Assembly: GCF_001653335.1 (NCBI RefSeq)
Contig: NZ_CP015079.1
Coordinates: 3,968,001-4,032,000, forward strand
Direction: 5' to 3'
Length of the DNA: 64,000 nucleotides
From: Nocardioides dokdonensis FR1436
GTDB taxonomy: Bacteria; Actinomycetota; Actinomycetes; Propionibacteriales; Nocardioidaceae
A program made the position numbers and the translations under genes. Under the pieces are notes generated by a model, which worked only from the letters and a program-made list of their open reading frames with translations, did no database searches and had not been told where the DNA came from. Of this stretch, positions 1 to 9,848 are shown in pieces (the stretch's first letter is position 1; every line of letters begins with the position of its first letter).

Positions 1-2624
1 CCCTGACCCGTCCCGGTCGACGCGAGCTGGCGCTGGTGGCCGTGGCGCTGGTGCTGGCCACCGGCCTGGCCAACCTCTCGGGCGGTCGTCCCCTCGACCT
101 GTCCCTCGCCTTCGGCGTCGCCAACACCGCCGAGGCGGTGGCCGCGGCCCTGGTGCTCCGCTCCGGGCCGCTGCCGGGCCCGCCCCGGCTGGGCGAGCTG
201 CGCGACTTCGTCCGTCTCGTGGTCGGCGCACTCCTGGGCGCGACGATCGTCGCGGGGCTGCTGGGGGCGGCCGCCGCACCGTTCGACCTCGGACCGGCAC
301 TCGACGTCGCACGCACCGTCTTCACCTCGCACTCGGCCGCCGTGCTGGTCATCGTGCCGGTCGCGCTGGTCCGTCGGGGGCGCAGCGGCGGCCTGGTCCC
401 GGGCGCGTACGTCGCGCCCGCGGAGCTGCTCGCGCAGCTCGGCGTGCTGGGGCTGGCGACGGTCGCGGTCTTCCTGCCCGACCACGCCCTCTCCCTCACC
501 TTCGTCCCCCTCCTCGTCCTCGTCTGGGCCGCGCTCCGGTTCGGCCCGTTCGTCACGGCGATCGAGCTGGTCGGCTTCGCCACCGCCGTGACCCTGCTGA
601 CCCAGGGCGGCGGGGGTCCGTTCACCAACGACGGCCTGGGCCCGATCCTCAGCGCCAGCGTCGCCCAGGGCTACCTGGTCTGCGCGGTGCTGCTGACCCT
701 CCCGCTGGCCGTGCTGCTCCAGGAGCGCAACCGGCTCTTCGACACGGTGGGCGAGGAACGCCAGCTCTTCCGCGCCAACTTCACCGACTCGCTGGTCGGT
801 CAGCTGCTGCTGCGCGAGGGCGCCGACGGGCTGCGGGTCGACGAGGTGAACCGGACCATCTCGACGCTGCTCGGCCGGGAGCCCGACGACCTGACCGGTC
901 GTGAGATCAGCGAGATCCTCGACCTCGGCGCCCAGCGTCGGCTCGCCGACCTCCTCGACGGCTCCGCGGGCTGGCGCGGGCGGGGCGGGGTCGTCGGACG
1001 ACCCGACCTGCGTCTCGACATCGCCGCCAGCCGGATCTCCCACGGTGTCGACGAGCGCGTCTGGTCGCTCCAGCTCCTCGACGTGACCGCCGAGCACCTG
1101 GCCCACCAGCGCCTGCAGGAGGCGGAACGGCTCACCAGCGCCACCCTCGACACCACGGCCTGCCTCATCCTGGTCACCGACCTCGACGCCCGGGTCGTGC
1201 GGATCAACGCCGCGACGACCGGGATGACCGGCTGGAGCGCCGCCGACCTCGTCGGGCGGCGACTGTGGGAGACGCCCCTGGCGCCCGACAGCGAGCAGGA
1301 GCTCGGGGCGCTGCTCCTGTGGCCCAACCGCTCCGGCGCACCCGTGGTGGGCGAGCACGACGCGCTCACGCGCTCGGGCGAGCGGCGCCGGGTGGTGTGG
1401 AGCAACAACCTGGTCCGCGACCACGACGGCCGGCCGGCGTACGCCGTGCTGACCGGCGTCGACGTCACCACCGAGCGCGCCAGCGCCGGCCTGGTCACCC
1501 ACCTGATGCAGGCCTCGGTGGCGACCGCGATCGTCGGGCTCGACTCCGCCGGCCTCATCACCGTCTTCAGCTCCGGCGCCGAGCACCTGCTGCGCCTGCC
1601 CGCCCACCGGGTGGTCGGGCAGCCGTTCACGCAGCTGCTCGACCCCGACCAGGTGCGGGAGCGGATCGGCTCGACCGACCACGCCACCGTGTTCGCCGCG
1701 CTGACCGCCTCGATCGGCCAGGTCGAGGAGGCCAGCCGCGACTGGTGGTGGATCGACGCCGACGGCGGGCGCCGGGTGGTGTCGATGACGCTGTCGGCGA
1801 CCGGCACCGTGGTGAGCACCCAGGTCGGCTTCCTGTGCGTGGGGCGCGACGTCACCGAGCAGCGCCGGGCCCAGGACGTCGTCGTCGCGGCCCTGGAGCA
1901 GCAGCGCACCGCCGTCGAGCGGCTCCGGGCGATCGACGAGGCCAAGAACGAGTTCGTCTCGACCGTCTCGCACGAGCTGCGCACCCCCGTGACGAGCATC
2001 GTGGGCTACACCGAGATGCTCCGGGACGGCACCCTGGTGGAGCCGGCGCCCGAGCAGGCCCCGGTGCTGGAGCGCATCGCCCGCAACGGGGAACGGCTCA
2101 TCGTGCTCTGCAACGACCTGCTGATGCTCTCCGGGCTCGACTCGGGGGCCATCACCTGGCAGGCCCAGGACGTGGACCTCGCCGAGGTGATGCGGGCGGT
2201 CGAGAGCACCACCCCGGGCCTGCTCCGGGAGCGCGACCTGACCCTGGTCTGGGAACCGCCCGCACGCCCCGCGGTCGTGGTCGGGGACGGCGAGCAGCTC
2301 GAGCGGGTGCTGCTCAACCTGGTCTCCAACGCCATCAAGTTCACCGAGGACGGAGGCGTGGTGCGGGTGCGCCTCGACATCGGCCCGGCCGAGGCCGTCC
2401 TGGTCGTCACCGACACCGGCATCGGCATCCCCGACGACGAGCAGGACGAGGTCTTCGACCGCTTCTTCCGCTCCTCGAACGCGCAGCGCGCAGCCATCCA
2501 GGGCACCGGCCTGGGCCTGTCGATCGTGGCCTCGGTCGCCGCCGCCCACGGCGGCACGACCCAGGTCCGCTCCGCGCACCTCGAGGGCAGCACGTTCACG
2601 GTGCGGCTGCCGCTCAAGGGGTGA
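1..2624 (+). CDS. Hybrid-sensing membrane histidine kinase (MASE1-like, PAS, HisKA, HATPase_c), 5' partial
   Basis: Sensor kinase that should autophosphorylate and pass phosphate to an unseen response regulator. The frame is open from base 3, before the first GTG (position 36), and residues upstream already look like the end of a membrane-domain start, so the true start lies outside the window. Counting from the GTG at 36: about residues 1-230 are hydrophobic MASE1-like membrane segments; 240-620 hold two or three PAS-type modules (each ends in a DVT-E motif); HisKA has SHELRTP with phospho-accepting His about 646; HATPase_c has the N box NLVSNAIKFT (about 761), DTGIGIP and GTGLGLS. All catalytic motifs are intact. 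The signal sensed is not evident. It converges on leuA with a 21-nt gap. Confidence 0.88.
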   Translation, partial: LTRPGRRELALVAVALVLATGLANLSGGRPLDLSLAFGVANTAEAVAAALVLRSGPLPGPPRLGELRDFVRLVVGALLGATIVAGLLGAAAAPFDLGPALDVARTVFTSHSAAVLVIVPVALVRRGRSGGLVPGAYVAPAELLAQLGVLGLATVAVFLPDHALSLTFVPLLVLVWAALRFGPFVTAIELVGFATAVTLLTQGGGGPFTNDGLGPILSASVAQGYLVCAVLLTLPLAVLLQERNRLFDTVGEERQLFRANFTDSLVGQLLLREGADGLRVDEVNRTISTLLGREPDDLTGREISEILDLGAQRRLADLLDGSAGWRGRGGVVGRPDLRLDIAASRISHGVDERVWSLQLLDVTAEHLAHQRLQEAERLTSATLDTTACLILVTDLDARVVRINAATTGMTGWSAADLVGRRLWETPLAPDSEQELGALLLWPNRSGAPVVGEHDALTRSGERRRVVWSNNLVRDHDGRPAYAVLTGVDVTTERASAGLVTHLMQASVATAIVGLDSAGLITVFSSGAEHLLRLPAHRVVGQPFTQLLDPDQVRERIGSTDHATVFAALTASIGQVEEASRDWWWIDADGGRRVVSMTLSATGTVVSTQVGFLCVGRDVTEQRRAQDVVVAALEQQRTAVERLRAIDEAKNEFVSTVSHELRTPVTSIVGYTEMLRDGTLVEPAPEQAPVLERIARNGERLIVLCNDLLMLSGLDSGAITWQAQDVDLAEVMRAVESTTPGLLRERDLTLVWEPPARPAVVVGDGEQLERVLLNLVSNAIKFTEDGGVVRVRLDIGPAEAVLVVTDTGIGIPDDEQDEVFDRFFRSSNAQRAAIQGTGLGLSIVASVAAAHGGTTQVRSAHLEGSTFTVRLPLKG

Positions 2625-2645
2625 GCGGCAGCCGGCCCGCCGTGC

Positions 2646-4491
<1,846 letters not shown>

Positions 4492-4540
4492 GACGTCCTC
4501 CAGGCTATCGCACGCCCGGTGGGTGCCACGTCGGGGCCGC

Positions 4541-4546
4541 TACCGT
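4541..4546 (+). promoter_or_regulatory. Leaderless -10 box (TACCGT) for the flavodoxin-like gene
   Basis: TACCGT matches TANNNT and lies 6 nt before the ATG at 4553, so the transcript should begin at or next to the start codon. The same 16-base string from the box through the start codon recurs at 22018-22033. Confidence 0.6.
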
Positions 4547-4552
4547 GGACCC

Positions 4553-5041
4553 ATGGCGAGGCTGCTGGTGGTCCACCACTCCCCGACCCCCACCGTGCAG
4601 GCGCTCACGGACGCGGTCGTGGCCGGCACCCGCGACGACGCCGTGGAGGGCGTCGACGTGGTGGTCCGGGCCGCGCTCGAGGCCCACGCCGACGACGTGC
4701 TCGCGGCCGACGGGGTGCTGCTCGGCACCCCGGCGAACTTCGGCTACATGTCGGGGGCGCTCAAGCACTTCTTCGACACCATCTTCCTCCAGGCCGGAGG
4801 GGCCCTGGGCGACGACGGCTCGGCCGGCACCGGCGGCGCCGCCCGGGTGCCCTACGGGCTCTGGGTCCACGGGCGCTACGACACCACCGGTGCGGTGCGC
4901 TCGGTGCAGAGCATCGTGCAGGCGCTGGCCTGGACCCAGCGCGCCGAGGTGCTCGAGGTCGTCGGTGACGTCGAGCAGCGCCACCTCGACGCGGCGTACG
5001 AGCTCGGCGGCACGCTCGCCGCGCTGCTGGTGCCCGACTGA
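4553..5041 (+). CDS. Flavodoxin-like NAD(P)H-dependent oxidoreductase family protein
   Basis: A 162-aa single-domain flavodoxin-fold protein of the WrbA/NAD(P)H-oxidoreductase superfamily, cytoplasmic. Residues 1-10 form the first strand with the phosphate-binding loop HHSPTPTVQ (about 8-16), in place of the usual S-x-T-G-N-T. A GTPANFGYMSG segment (about 62-72) matches the second FMN-contact loop. Related proteins bind FMN and reduce quinones or other acceptors; the substrate cannot be read from sequence. The ATG at 4553 is chosen because TACCGT sits 6 nt upstream; longer in-frame starts would run into the leuA leader region. It is divergent from leuA and apparently monocistronic. Confidence 0.8.
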   Translation: MARLLVVHHSPTPTVQALTDAVVAGTRDDAVEGVDVVVRAALEAHADDVLAADGVLLGTPANFGYMSGALKHFFDTIFLQAGGALGDDGSAGTGGAARVPYGLWVHGRYDTTGAVRSVQSIVQALAWTQRAEVLEVVGDVEQRHLDAAYELGGTLAALLVPD

Positions 5042-5065
5042 CCTGCCGTGGGGCCTGCCGTGGGG
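5042..5065 (+). repeat. Two 12-bp tandem repeats (CCTGCCGTGGGG)
   Basis: Two exact copies start directly after the flavodoxin-like stop codon, with a third diverged partial copy following. No function is evident. Confidence 0.6.
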
Positions 5066-5104
5066 CCTGTCGTTGCGGAGGCGTGATCCTCGCCCCCGGC
5101 CCGG

Positions 5105-5110
5105 TACGAT
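5105..5110 (+). promoter_or_regulatory. Candidate -10 box (TACGAT) for the lipoprotein pair
   Basis: TACGAT fits the actinobacterial TANNNT -10 pattern and would give a roughly 35-nt leader containing the TGGAG ribosome site at 5141. No convincing -35 was seen. Confidence 0.35.
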
Positions 5111-5150
5111 CGCCGCGCCCGCCCCTGACGAACCCGCCACTGGAGACCAC

Positions 5151-5987
5151 GTGCGCCACCTGAGCCGGACCACGGCGCTCGCCGGCGCCCTGGCCCTCCT
5201 GCTCTCGGCCTGCACCGGCTCGGCAGGGTCCGGCGACGCCCGGGGCCCCAGCGCGACCCAGGGCCGCAACGTCGACCCCGCGCAGGTCGACTCGACCGAG
5301 GTCCCCGAGCTCGGCCAGTGCCGCAACCTGCGCCCCGAGGACGTCGCGCTGCCCGCCAACGCCACGGCGGCGGTCGACTGCACCGAGGAGCACACCGCCC
5401 AGACCTACGCGGTCGGCACCCTGCCCGCCTCGCTGGAGGACGCGACGTACGACTCGACCGAGCTCGGGACCTGGGCCTACCAGACCTGCTCCCAGGGCTT
5501 GATGAGCTTCCTCGGCGCCGACGAGTCGTCGGTGATGCGCACGATCGTGACGTGGGCCTGGTTCCGCCCGTCGGAGGCCGCGTGGGACGACGGCGCGCGG
5601 TGGTACCGCTGCGACGTCGTCGGCGGTGGCGGCGAGGGCGTGGACTACCAGCCGCTGCCCAAGACCGCCGAGGGCCTGCTGATGGGCCTGCCGCCCGACG
5701 AGTGGATGGTCTGCGCCGACGGGCCGGCCGTGGTCGGCTCCCCCAAGGTGCCCTGCTCCGAGGAGCACACCTGGCGCGCGGTCACCACGATCAAGGTCGG
5801 CGAGCCGGACGACGAGTACCCCGGCGACCGGCTCGTCGAGGTGACCACCCGCGACTTCTGCTCCGACTCCGTCGCCGCCTGGTTGGGCTACCCCCTCGAG
5901 TACGACTTCGGCTTCACGTGGTTCAAGGAGGCCGAGTGGGAGGTCGGCAACCGGCGCTCGGTCTGCTGGGCTCGCACCTCGTCGTGA
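5151..5987 (+). CDS. Septum-formation-family lipoprotein, copy 1
   Basis: A 278-aa predicted surface lipoprotein. The N-terminus has basic residues, a hydrophobic stretch and the lipobox LLSAC (Cys near residue 19), followed by a Ser/Gly-rich linker. The mature part has two related segments, each with a Cys and an EEHT-type motif (CTEEHTAQTYAVG and CSEEHTWRAVTT), the signature of the actinobacterial septum-formation domain (PF13845-like). Aromatic WYRCDV and CW motifs recur near the domain ends. Members are secreted and linked by name to septation, but their molecular role is not established. The GTG at 5151 is preferred for its TGGAG site and complete signal peptide. Its stop overlaps the GTG of a paralogue by 4 nt. 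Confidence 0.78.
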   Translation: MRHLSRTTALAGALALLLSACTGSAGSGDARGPSATQGRNVDPAQVDSTEVPELGQCRNLRPEDVALPANATAAVDCTEEHTAQTYAVGTLPASLEDATYDSTELGTWAYQTCSQGLMSFLGADESSVMRTIVTWAWFRPSEAAWDDGARWYRCDVVGGGGEGVDYQPLPKTAEGLLMGLPPDEWMVCADGPAVVGSPKVPCSEEHTWRAVTTIKVGEPDDEYPGDRLVEVTTRDFCSDSVAAWLGYPLEYDFGFTWFKEAEWEVGNRRSVCWARTSS

Positions 5988-6838
5988 CCCGACGGCTCCC
6001 GCGTGTGCTCCTGGCCACCGCGTGCCTGGTCGTGGCCGGCTGCTCCGGAGGGGCGTCCTCGTCCTCGGAACCCGGCCCCGGCACGCCGCCACCGGTCGCC
6101 ACCGCATCGTCCACGCCGTCCCCGGCCCCCTCGCCCGAGGTCGCGGACGTGCCGCCGCCCCCGACCGCCACCTGCTACCGCCTGTCGTACGACGACGCAC
6201 TGGCGCCCACGTCCGACTCGCGGCCGGTGGCGTGCTCGAGCCGCCACACCAGCGTGACCTTCGAGTCGGGCCGGCTCGAGGAGCTCGTCGGGCGGCGCGT
6301 GCGGGCCGTGGACTCGCGACGGGTGCAGACGGCCGTCGCGCAGCGGTGCCCCGCGGCGCTGGGCGACTTCCTCGGCGGCGGGGTCGACGCGCTGCGGCTG
6401 AGCATGCTGCGCAGCGTGTGGTTCACCCCCACCCTCGAGGAGTTCGACCGGGGCGCCTCCTGGTACCGCTGCGACGTGGTCGCCCCGGCGGGAGCCGAGG
6501 AGCTCGCCGGGCTCACCCCGCCCATGAGGGGCACGCTCGCCACCGCGGCCGGACAGGACCGCTACGGCATGTGCGGCACCGCCGAGCCCGGCACCCCTCG
6601 CTTCTCCCGGGTCCTGTGCTCGGCTCCGCACGAGTGGCGTGCGGTCGAGGTCGTCGACCTCGGCACCGGCACTTACCCCGGCGCCGACACCGCCCGCGAC
6701 CGCGGCCAGGAGCCCTGCGTCGCGGCCGGTCGCTCCGCCGCCGCCGACCCCCTCGACTTCAGTTGGGGCTACGAGTGGCCCAGCCGTGACCAGTGGGACG
6801 CCGGCCAGCACCACGGCCTCTGCTGGGTCCCCCGCTGA
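5984..6838 (+). CDS. Septum-formation-family lipoprotein, copy 2
   Basis: A 284-aa paralogue of the preceding gene, starting in a GTGA overlap with its stop, so translation should be coupled. Signal peptide with lipobox VVAGC (Cys near 20), then a Pro/Ser-rich linker to about residue 60. The two half-domains show CSSRHTSVTFESG and CSAPHEWRAVE, and the same GASWYRCDVV and CWVP motifs as copy 1. The pair looks like an old tandem duplication, as overall identity is modest while the Cys and aromatic framework is kept. Exact function unknown; probably anchored to the outer face of the membrane. It ends 25 nt from the convergent era stop. Confidence 0.75.
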   Translation: MTRRLPRVLLATACLVVAGCSGGASSSSEPGPGTPPPVATASSTPSPAPSPEVADVPPPPTATCYRLSYDDALAPTSDSRPVACSSRHTSVTFESGRLEELVGRRVRAVDSRRVQTAVAQRCPAALGDFLGGGVDALRLSMLRSVWFTPTLEEFDRGASWYRCDVVAPAGAEELAGLTPPMRGTLATAAGQDRYGMCGTAEPGTPRFSRVLCSAPHEWRAVEVVDLGTGTYPGADTARDRGQEPCVAAGRSAAADPLDFSWGYEWPSRDQWDAGQHHGLCWVPR

Positions 6839-6863
6839 CCCGGCGCGAGGTGGGGGCTGGTGG

Positions 6864-7790
6864 TCAGAAGCCGAGCTTGCGGAGCTGGCGGGGGTCGCGC
6901 TGCCAGTCCTTGGCGATCTTGACCCGCAGGTCGAGGTAGACCGGGGTGCCCATGAGGGCCTCGATCTGGACGCGGGCATCGGTGCCGACCTTGCGCAGGC
7001 GCGAACCCTTGTGGCCGATCATGATGCCCTTCTGGGAATCGCGCTCGACGTAGACGTTCGCGTGGATGTCGAGCAGCGCCTTGTCCTCGCTGCGGCCCTC
7101 GCGCAGGCCCATCTCCTCGACGACCACGGCGATGGAGTGCGGCAGCTCGTCGCGCACGCCCTCGAGCGCGGCCTCGCGGATGAGCTCGGCCACGATCGCC
7201 TCCTCGGGGGCGTCGCTGAGCTCGCCGTCGGGGTAGAGCTGCGGGCCCTCCGGCAGCAGCCCGACCAGCAGGTCCTCGAGCAGCGACACCTGGCTGCCGG
7301 ACTGGGCGGAGACCGGGACGATCTCGGCCCACTCGATGCCGGTCTCGGCGCCGAGCGCCTGGATGTCGAGCAGGTGCTGCCCGATCTGCTCCTGGGTGGC
7401 GAGGTCGGTCTTGGTGGCGATCGCGACCTTGATGGTGCGCTTGACCTTGGCCATCTCGGTGACGATGAACCGGTCGCCGGGCCCGACCTTCTCGTTGGCG
7501 GGGAAGCACACCGCGACCACGTCGACCTCGGCCAGCGTGGTCTTCACCAGGTCGTTGAGCCGCTCGCCGAGCAGCGTGCGCGGACGGTGCAGCCCGGGGG
7601 TGTCGACCAGGATCAGCTGGGCGTCGGGGCGGTGCACGATGCCACGCACCACGGTGCGGGTCGTCTGCGGCTTCGAGCTGGTGATGACCACCTTGCTGCC
7701 CACCAGCGCGTTGGTGAGCGTGGACTTGCCCGCGTTGGGCCGGCCCACGAACGACGCGAACCCGCTCTTGTGCCCCGGTGCTGCGTTCAT
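6864..7790 (-). CDS. era: GTPase Era
   Basis: Essential-type GTPase that binds 16S rRNA and helps finish the 30S subunit. At 308 aa it has the normal length. G1 is GRPNAGKS (16-23), G3 DTPG (63-66), G4 TKTD (about 128) in place of the usual NKxD, and G5 SAQSG. A KH RNA-binding domain fills the last 100 residues, with the GxxG loop in IGHKGSRLR. The ATG at 7790 is set by the glycine-loop position and overlaps the stop of the siderophore-interacting gene by 4 nt. Era usually follows a cytidine-deaminase-like gene in Actinobacteria; here that gene is about 11 kb away, beyond an island. Confidence 0.97.
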   Translation of the reverse strand: MNAAPGHKSGFASFVGRPNAGKSTLTNALVGSKVVITSSKPQTTRTVVRGIVHRPDAQLILVDTPGLHRPRTLLGERLNDLVKTTLAEVDVVAVCFPANEKVGPGDRFIVTEMAKVKRTIKVAIATKTDLATQEQIGQHLLDIQALGAETGIEWAEIVPVSAQSGSQVSLLEDLLVGLLPEGPQLYPDGELSDAPEEAIVAELIREAALEGVRDELPHSIAVVVEEMGLREGRSEDKALLDIHANVYVERDSQKGIMIGHKGSRLRKVGTDARVQIEALMGTPVYLDLRVKIAKDWQRDPRQLRKLGF

Positions 7791-8563
7791 GTGTCGTCCC
7801 TCGCTGCGTCGTAGTCGGCCCAGATCTCTTCGTCGGACTTGCCGGCGGCCTTGCCGGCCCGCCAGATCGGTCCCGGGTCCACGGCGCGAGGCTGCCGCTC
7901 GGCGCCGCCTCGCCAGTAGCCCATCACGTCGTACGCCGTGCTCGGCAGCCGGCGCTCCCGCATCAGGTGCTTGCGGATCGCCCGCATCTGCGAGGACTCC
8001 CCCGCCATCCAGAAGTAGCCCTCGCCCTCGGGCCAGACCAGGTCGCCCACGACCTCCGCGAGCGACGACTGGCCGTCGCCGGGCTGGGCCGACCAGGTGA
8101 CGTCGGTGTCGTCGGGCAGGTAGCCGGGCATCCGGTCGGGCACCTCGGCCCAGACCCGGGTCGGCAGGTCGACGTCCTCGCGGATGCGCGCCATCGCCGG
8201 CATCGCGGTCAGGTCGCCGACCAGCATCAGCCAGCGGGCCCCGGCGGGCAGCGTGAACGACCCCTTGGGCTCGGTGACGACGACCGTCTGGCCGACCACG
8301 TCGGGGAGCTGGGTCCACTCGGTGACCAGGCCGACGTCGTGCACGACGACGTCGAGCACGAGCTCGCCGCCGGAGAAGGAGCGCACGGTGTAGTACCGGC
8401 TCTGGAACTGCCCGGGCACGACCAGGCCGACCCACTCGTCGGGCACGCCGGTGCTGCGGAAGTCCACCAGGCCGGGACCGCCGAGCACGAGCCGCACCAG
8501 GTGGTCGGTGAGCTGCTCGCGGCGCAGGACCTGCGCGTCGTACGTCGTCGCCCGGGTGCTCAC
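7787..8563 (-). CDS. Siderophore-interacting protein (ferric-siderophore reductase family)
   Basis: A cytoplasmic flavoprotein of 258 aa that in characterised relatives uses NAD(P)H to reduce ferric siderophores and release iron. The N-terminal FAD-binding barrel shows SRYYTVRSF (55-63, the R-x-Y-T flavin motif). The C-terminal SIP domain carries GESSQMRAIRKHL and the family hallmark GYWRGG. GTG start at 8563. It ends in an ATGA overlap with era and starts 13 nt after tmsB, so all four minus-strand genes probably share a transcript. No siderophore synthesis or uptake genes are visible nearby, so the iron link rests on the family only. Confidence 0.88.
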   Translation of the reverse strand: MSTRATTYDAQVLRREQLTDHLVRLVLGGPGLVDFRSTGVPDEWVGLVVPGQFQSRYYTVRSFSGGELVLDVVVHDVGLVTEWTQLPDVVGQTVVVTEPKGSFTLPAGARWLMLVGDLTAMPAMARIREDVDLPTRVWAEVPDRMPGYLPDDTDVTWSAQPGDGQSSLAEVVGDLVWPEGEGYFWMAGESSQMRAIRKHLMRERRLPSTAYDVMGYWRGGAERQPRAVDPGPIWRAGKAAGKSDEEIWADYDAARDDT

Positions 8564-8576
8564 CCCGCGAGGCTAC

Positions 8577-9848
8577 TCACCACGAGGGACGCAGGGGGAA
8601 TCCGTCGTCGCCGTCCGCGCCGGTGCGCACCGCCAGCACCTGGTGCAGCTGGATCTCGTTGCGCTCGAAACCCAGCCGCGACCCGGCCATGTAGAGCCCC
8701 CACACCCGTGCGGTGGCCTCGCCGACCTCCTCGACGCAGGCGTCCCAGTGCTCGACCAGGTTGGCGCACCAGTCGCGCAGGGTCAGCGCGTAGTGGCGGC
8801 GCAGGTTCTCCTCGTGCACGACCTCGAGCCCGGCGTCCTGCGCCCGCGAGATGATCGTGCCCGAGCCGGTCAGCTCGCCGTCGGGGAACACGTACCGGTC
8901 GATGAACGCGCCGGTCTCGCGGGGCACGTTGTCGGGCCGGTTGATGCAGTGGTTGAGCAGCCGGCCCCCGTCGCGCAGGTGGTCGCGCACGAATCCGAAG
9001 TAGGACGGGTAGTTCTTGACCCCGACGTGCTCGGTCAGCCCGATCGAGCTGACCGCGTCGAAGCCGGTCTCCGACACCTCCCGGTAGTCGCTGTGGCGCA
9101 CCTCGACCAGGTCCGTGAGTCCGTCGGCGGCCACCGCGTCGCGCGCGTACGCCGCCTGCTCGCGGCTCAGCGTCACGCCCAACGCCCGCACGCCGTAGTG
9201 CTGCGCGGCGTGCCGCACCATCCCGCCCCAGCCGCAGCCCAGGTCGAGCAGCCGCATGCCCGGCTCGAGGCCGAGCTTGCGGCAGACCAGGTCGAACTTC
9301 TCGGTCTGCGCCTGCTCGAGCGTCGCGTCCGGCTCCGGGTAGACCGCGCAGGTGTAGGCCATCGAGGGACCCAGGACGTGGCGGTAGAAGGCGTTGGAGA
9401 CGTCGTAGTGGTGGGAGATCACCCCGGCGTCGCGGGTCAGCGAGTGCCGCACGCCCTCGACCACCCGCCGCCAGCGCGGCAGGTGCTCCTGCGGCGGGGG
9501 CGGCGGCGGCTTGAGGTTGGCCAGACCCAGCCCGCGGAGCAGGCTGACGGCCTCCCCGACCGAGGGCGCGCGGAAGCGCAGGTTGTTCTGCAGCAGCGTC
9601 ATGGCCTCGTAGGGGTCACCCGGGTGCACGCCGTCGAGGCGCAGGTCCCCGCTGACGTAGGCGCGGGCCATGCCCAGGTCGCCCGGAGCGGTGAGCAGGT
9701 AGGCCAGGCCGCGCTGGTCGAGCAGCCGCAGGGTGATGTCGGCGTCGGTCGGGCCGGCCGACGAGCCGTCGTACGCCTCGAAGCGCACGGGCATGCCCTC
9801 GCGCATGAGCGAGGCCACCGCATCGCCGATGGTGATCGTGGAGGTCAC
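8577..9848 (-). CDS. tmsB: SAM-dependent fatty acid C10-methyltransferase, cyclopropane-synthase family
   Basis: A 423-aa member of the cyclopropane-fatty-acid synthase family. It has the long N-terminal region of CFA-type enzymes (1-140), then the SAM site LLDLGCGWGG (200-209) and the SIGLTEHVG motif. Paired with the upstream FAD-binding oxidoreductase it matches the tms/bfa system, in which this enzyme methylates C10 of oleoyl chains in phospholipid to a 10-methylene intermediate. Product (10-methylstearic, tuberculostearic acid) is inferred from the pairing. GTG start overlaps the partner stop in GTGA. Alternative: a plain cyclopropane synthase. An oddity is a run of six prolines near residue 114. 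Confidence 0.78.
   Translation of the reverse strand: MTSTITIGDAVASLMREGMPVRFEAYDGSSAGPTDADITLRLLDQRGLAYLLTAPGDLGMARAYVSGDLRLDGVHPGDPYEAMTLLQNNLRFRAPSVGEAVSLLRGLGLANLKPPPPPPQEHLPRWRRVVEGVRHSLTRDAGVISHHYDVSNAFYRHVLGPSMAYTCAVYPEPDATLEQAQTEKFDLVCRKLGLEPGMRLLDLGCGWGGMVRHAAQHYGVRALGVTLSREQAAYARDAVAADGLTDLVEVRHSDYREVSETGFDAVSSIGLTEHVGVKNYPSYFGFVRDHLRDGGRLLNHCINRPDNVPRETGAFIDRYVFPDGELTGSGTIISRAQDAGLEVVHEENLRRHYALTLRDWCANLVEHWDACVEEVGEATARVWGLYMAGSRLGFERNEIQLHQVLAVRTGADGDDGFPLRPSW

Noticed and set aside
4545..5150. Fusion of the flavodoxin-like region with the first lipoprotein in one long frame
   Set aside because: The upstream part is a shadow of the flavodoxin-like gene; a signal peptide and ribosome site mark the true start at 5151.
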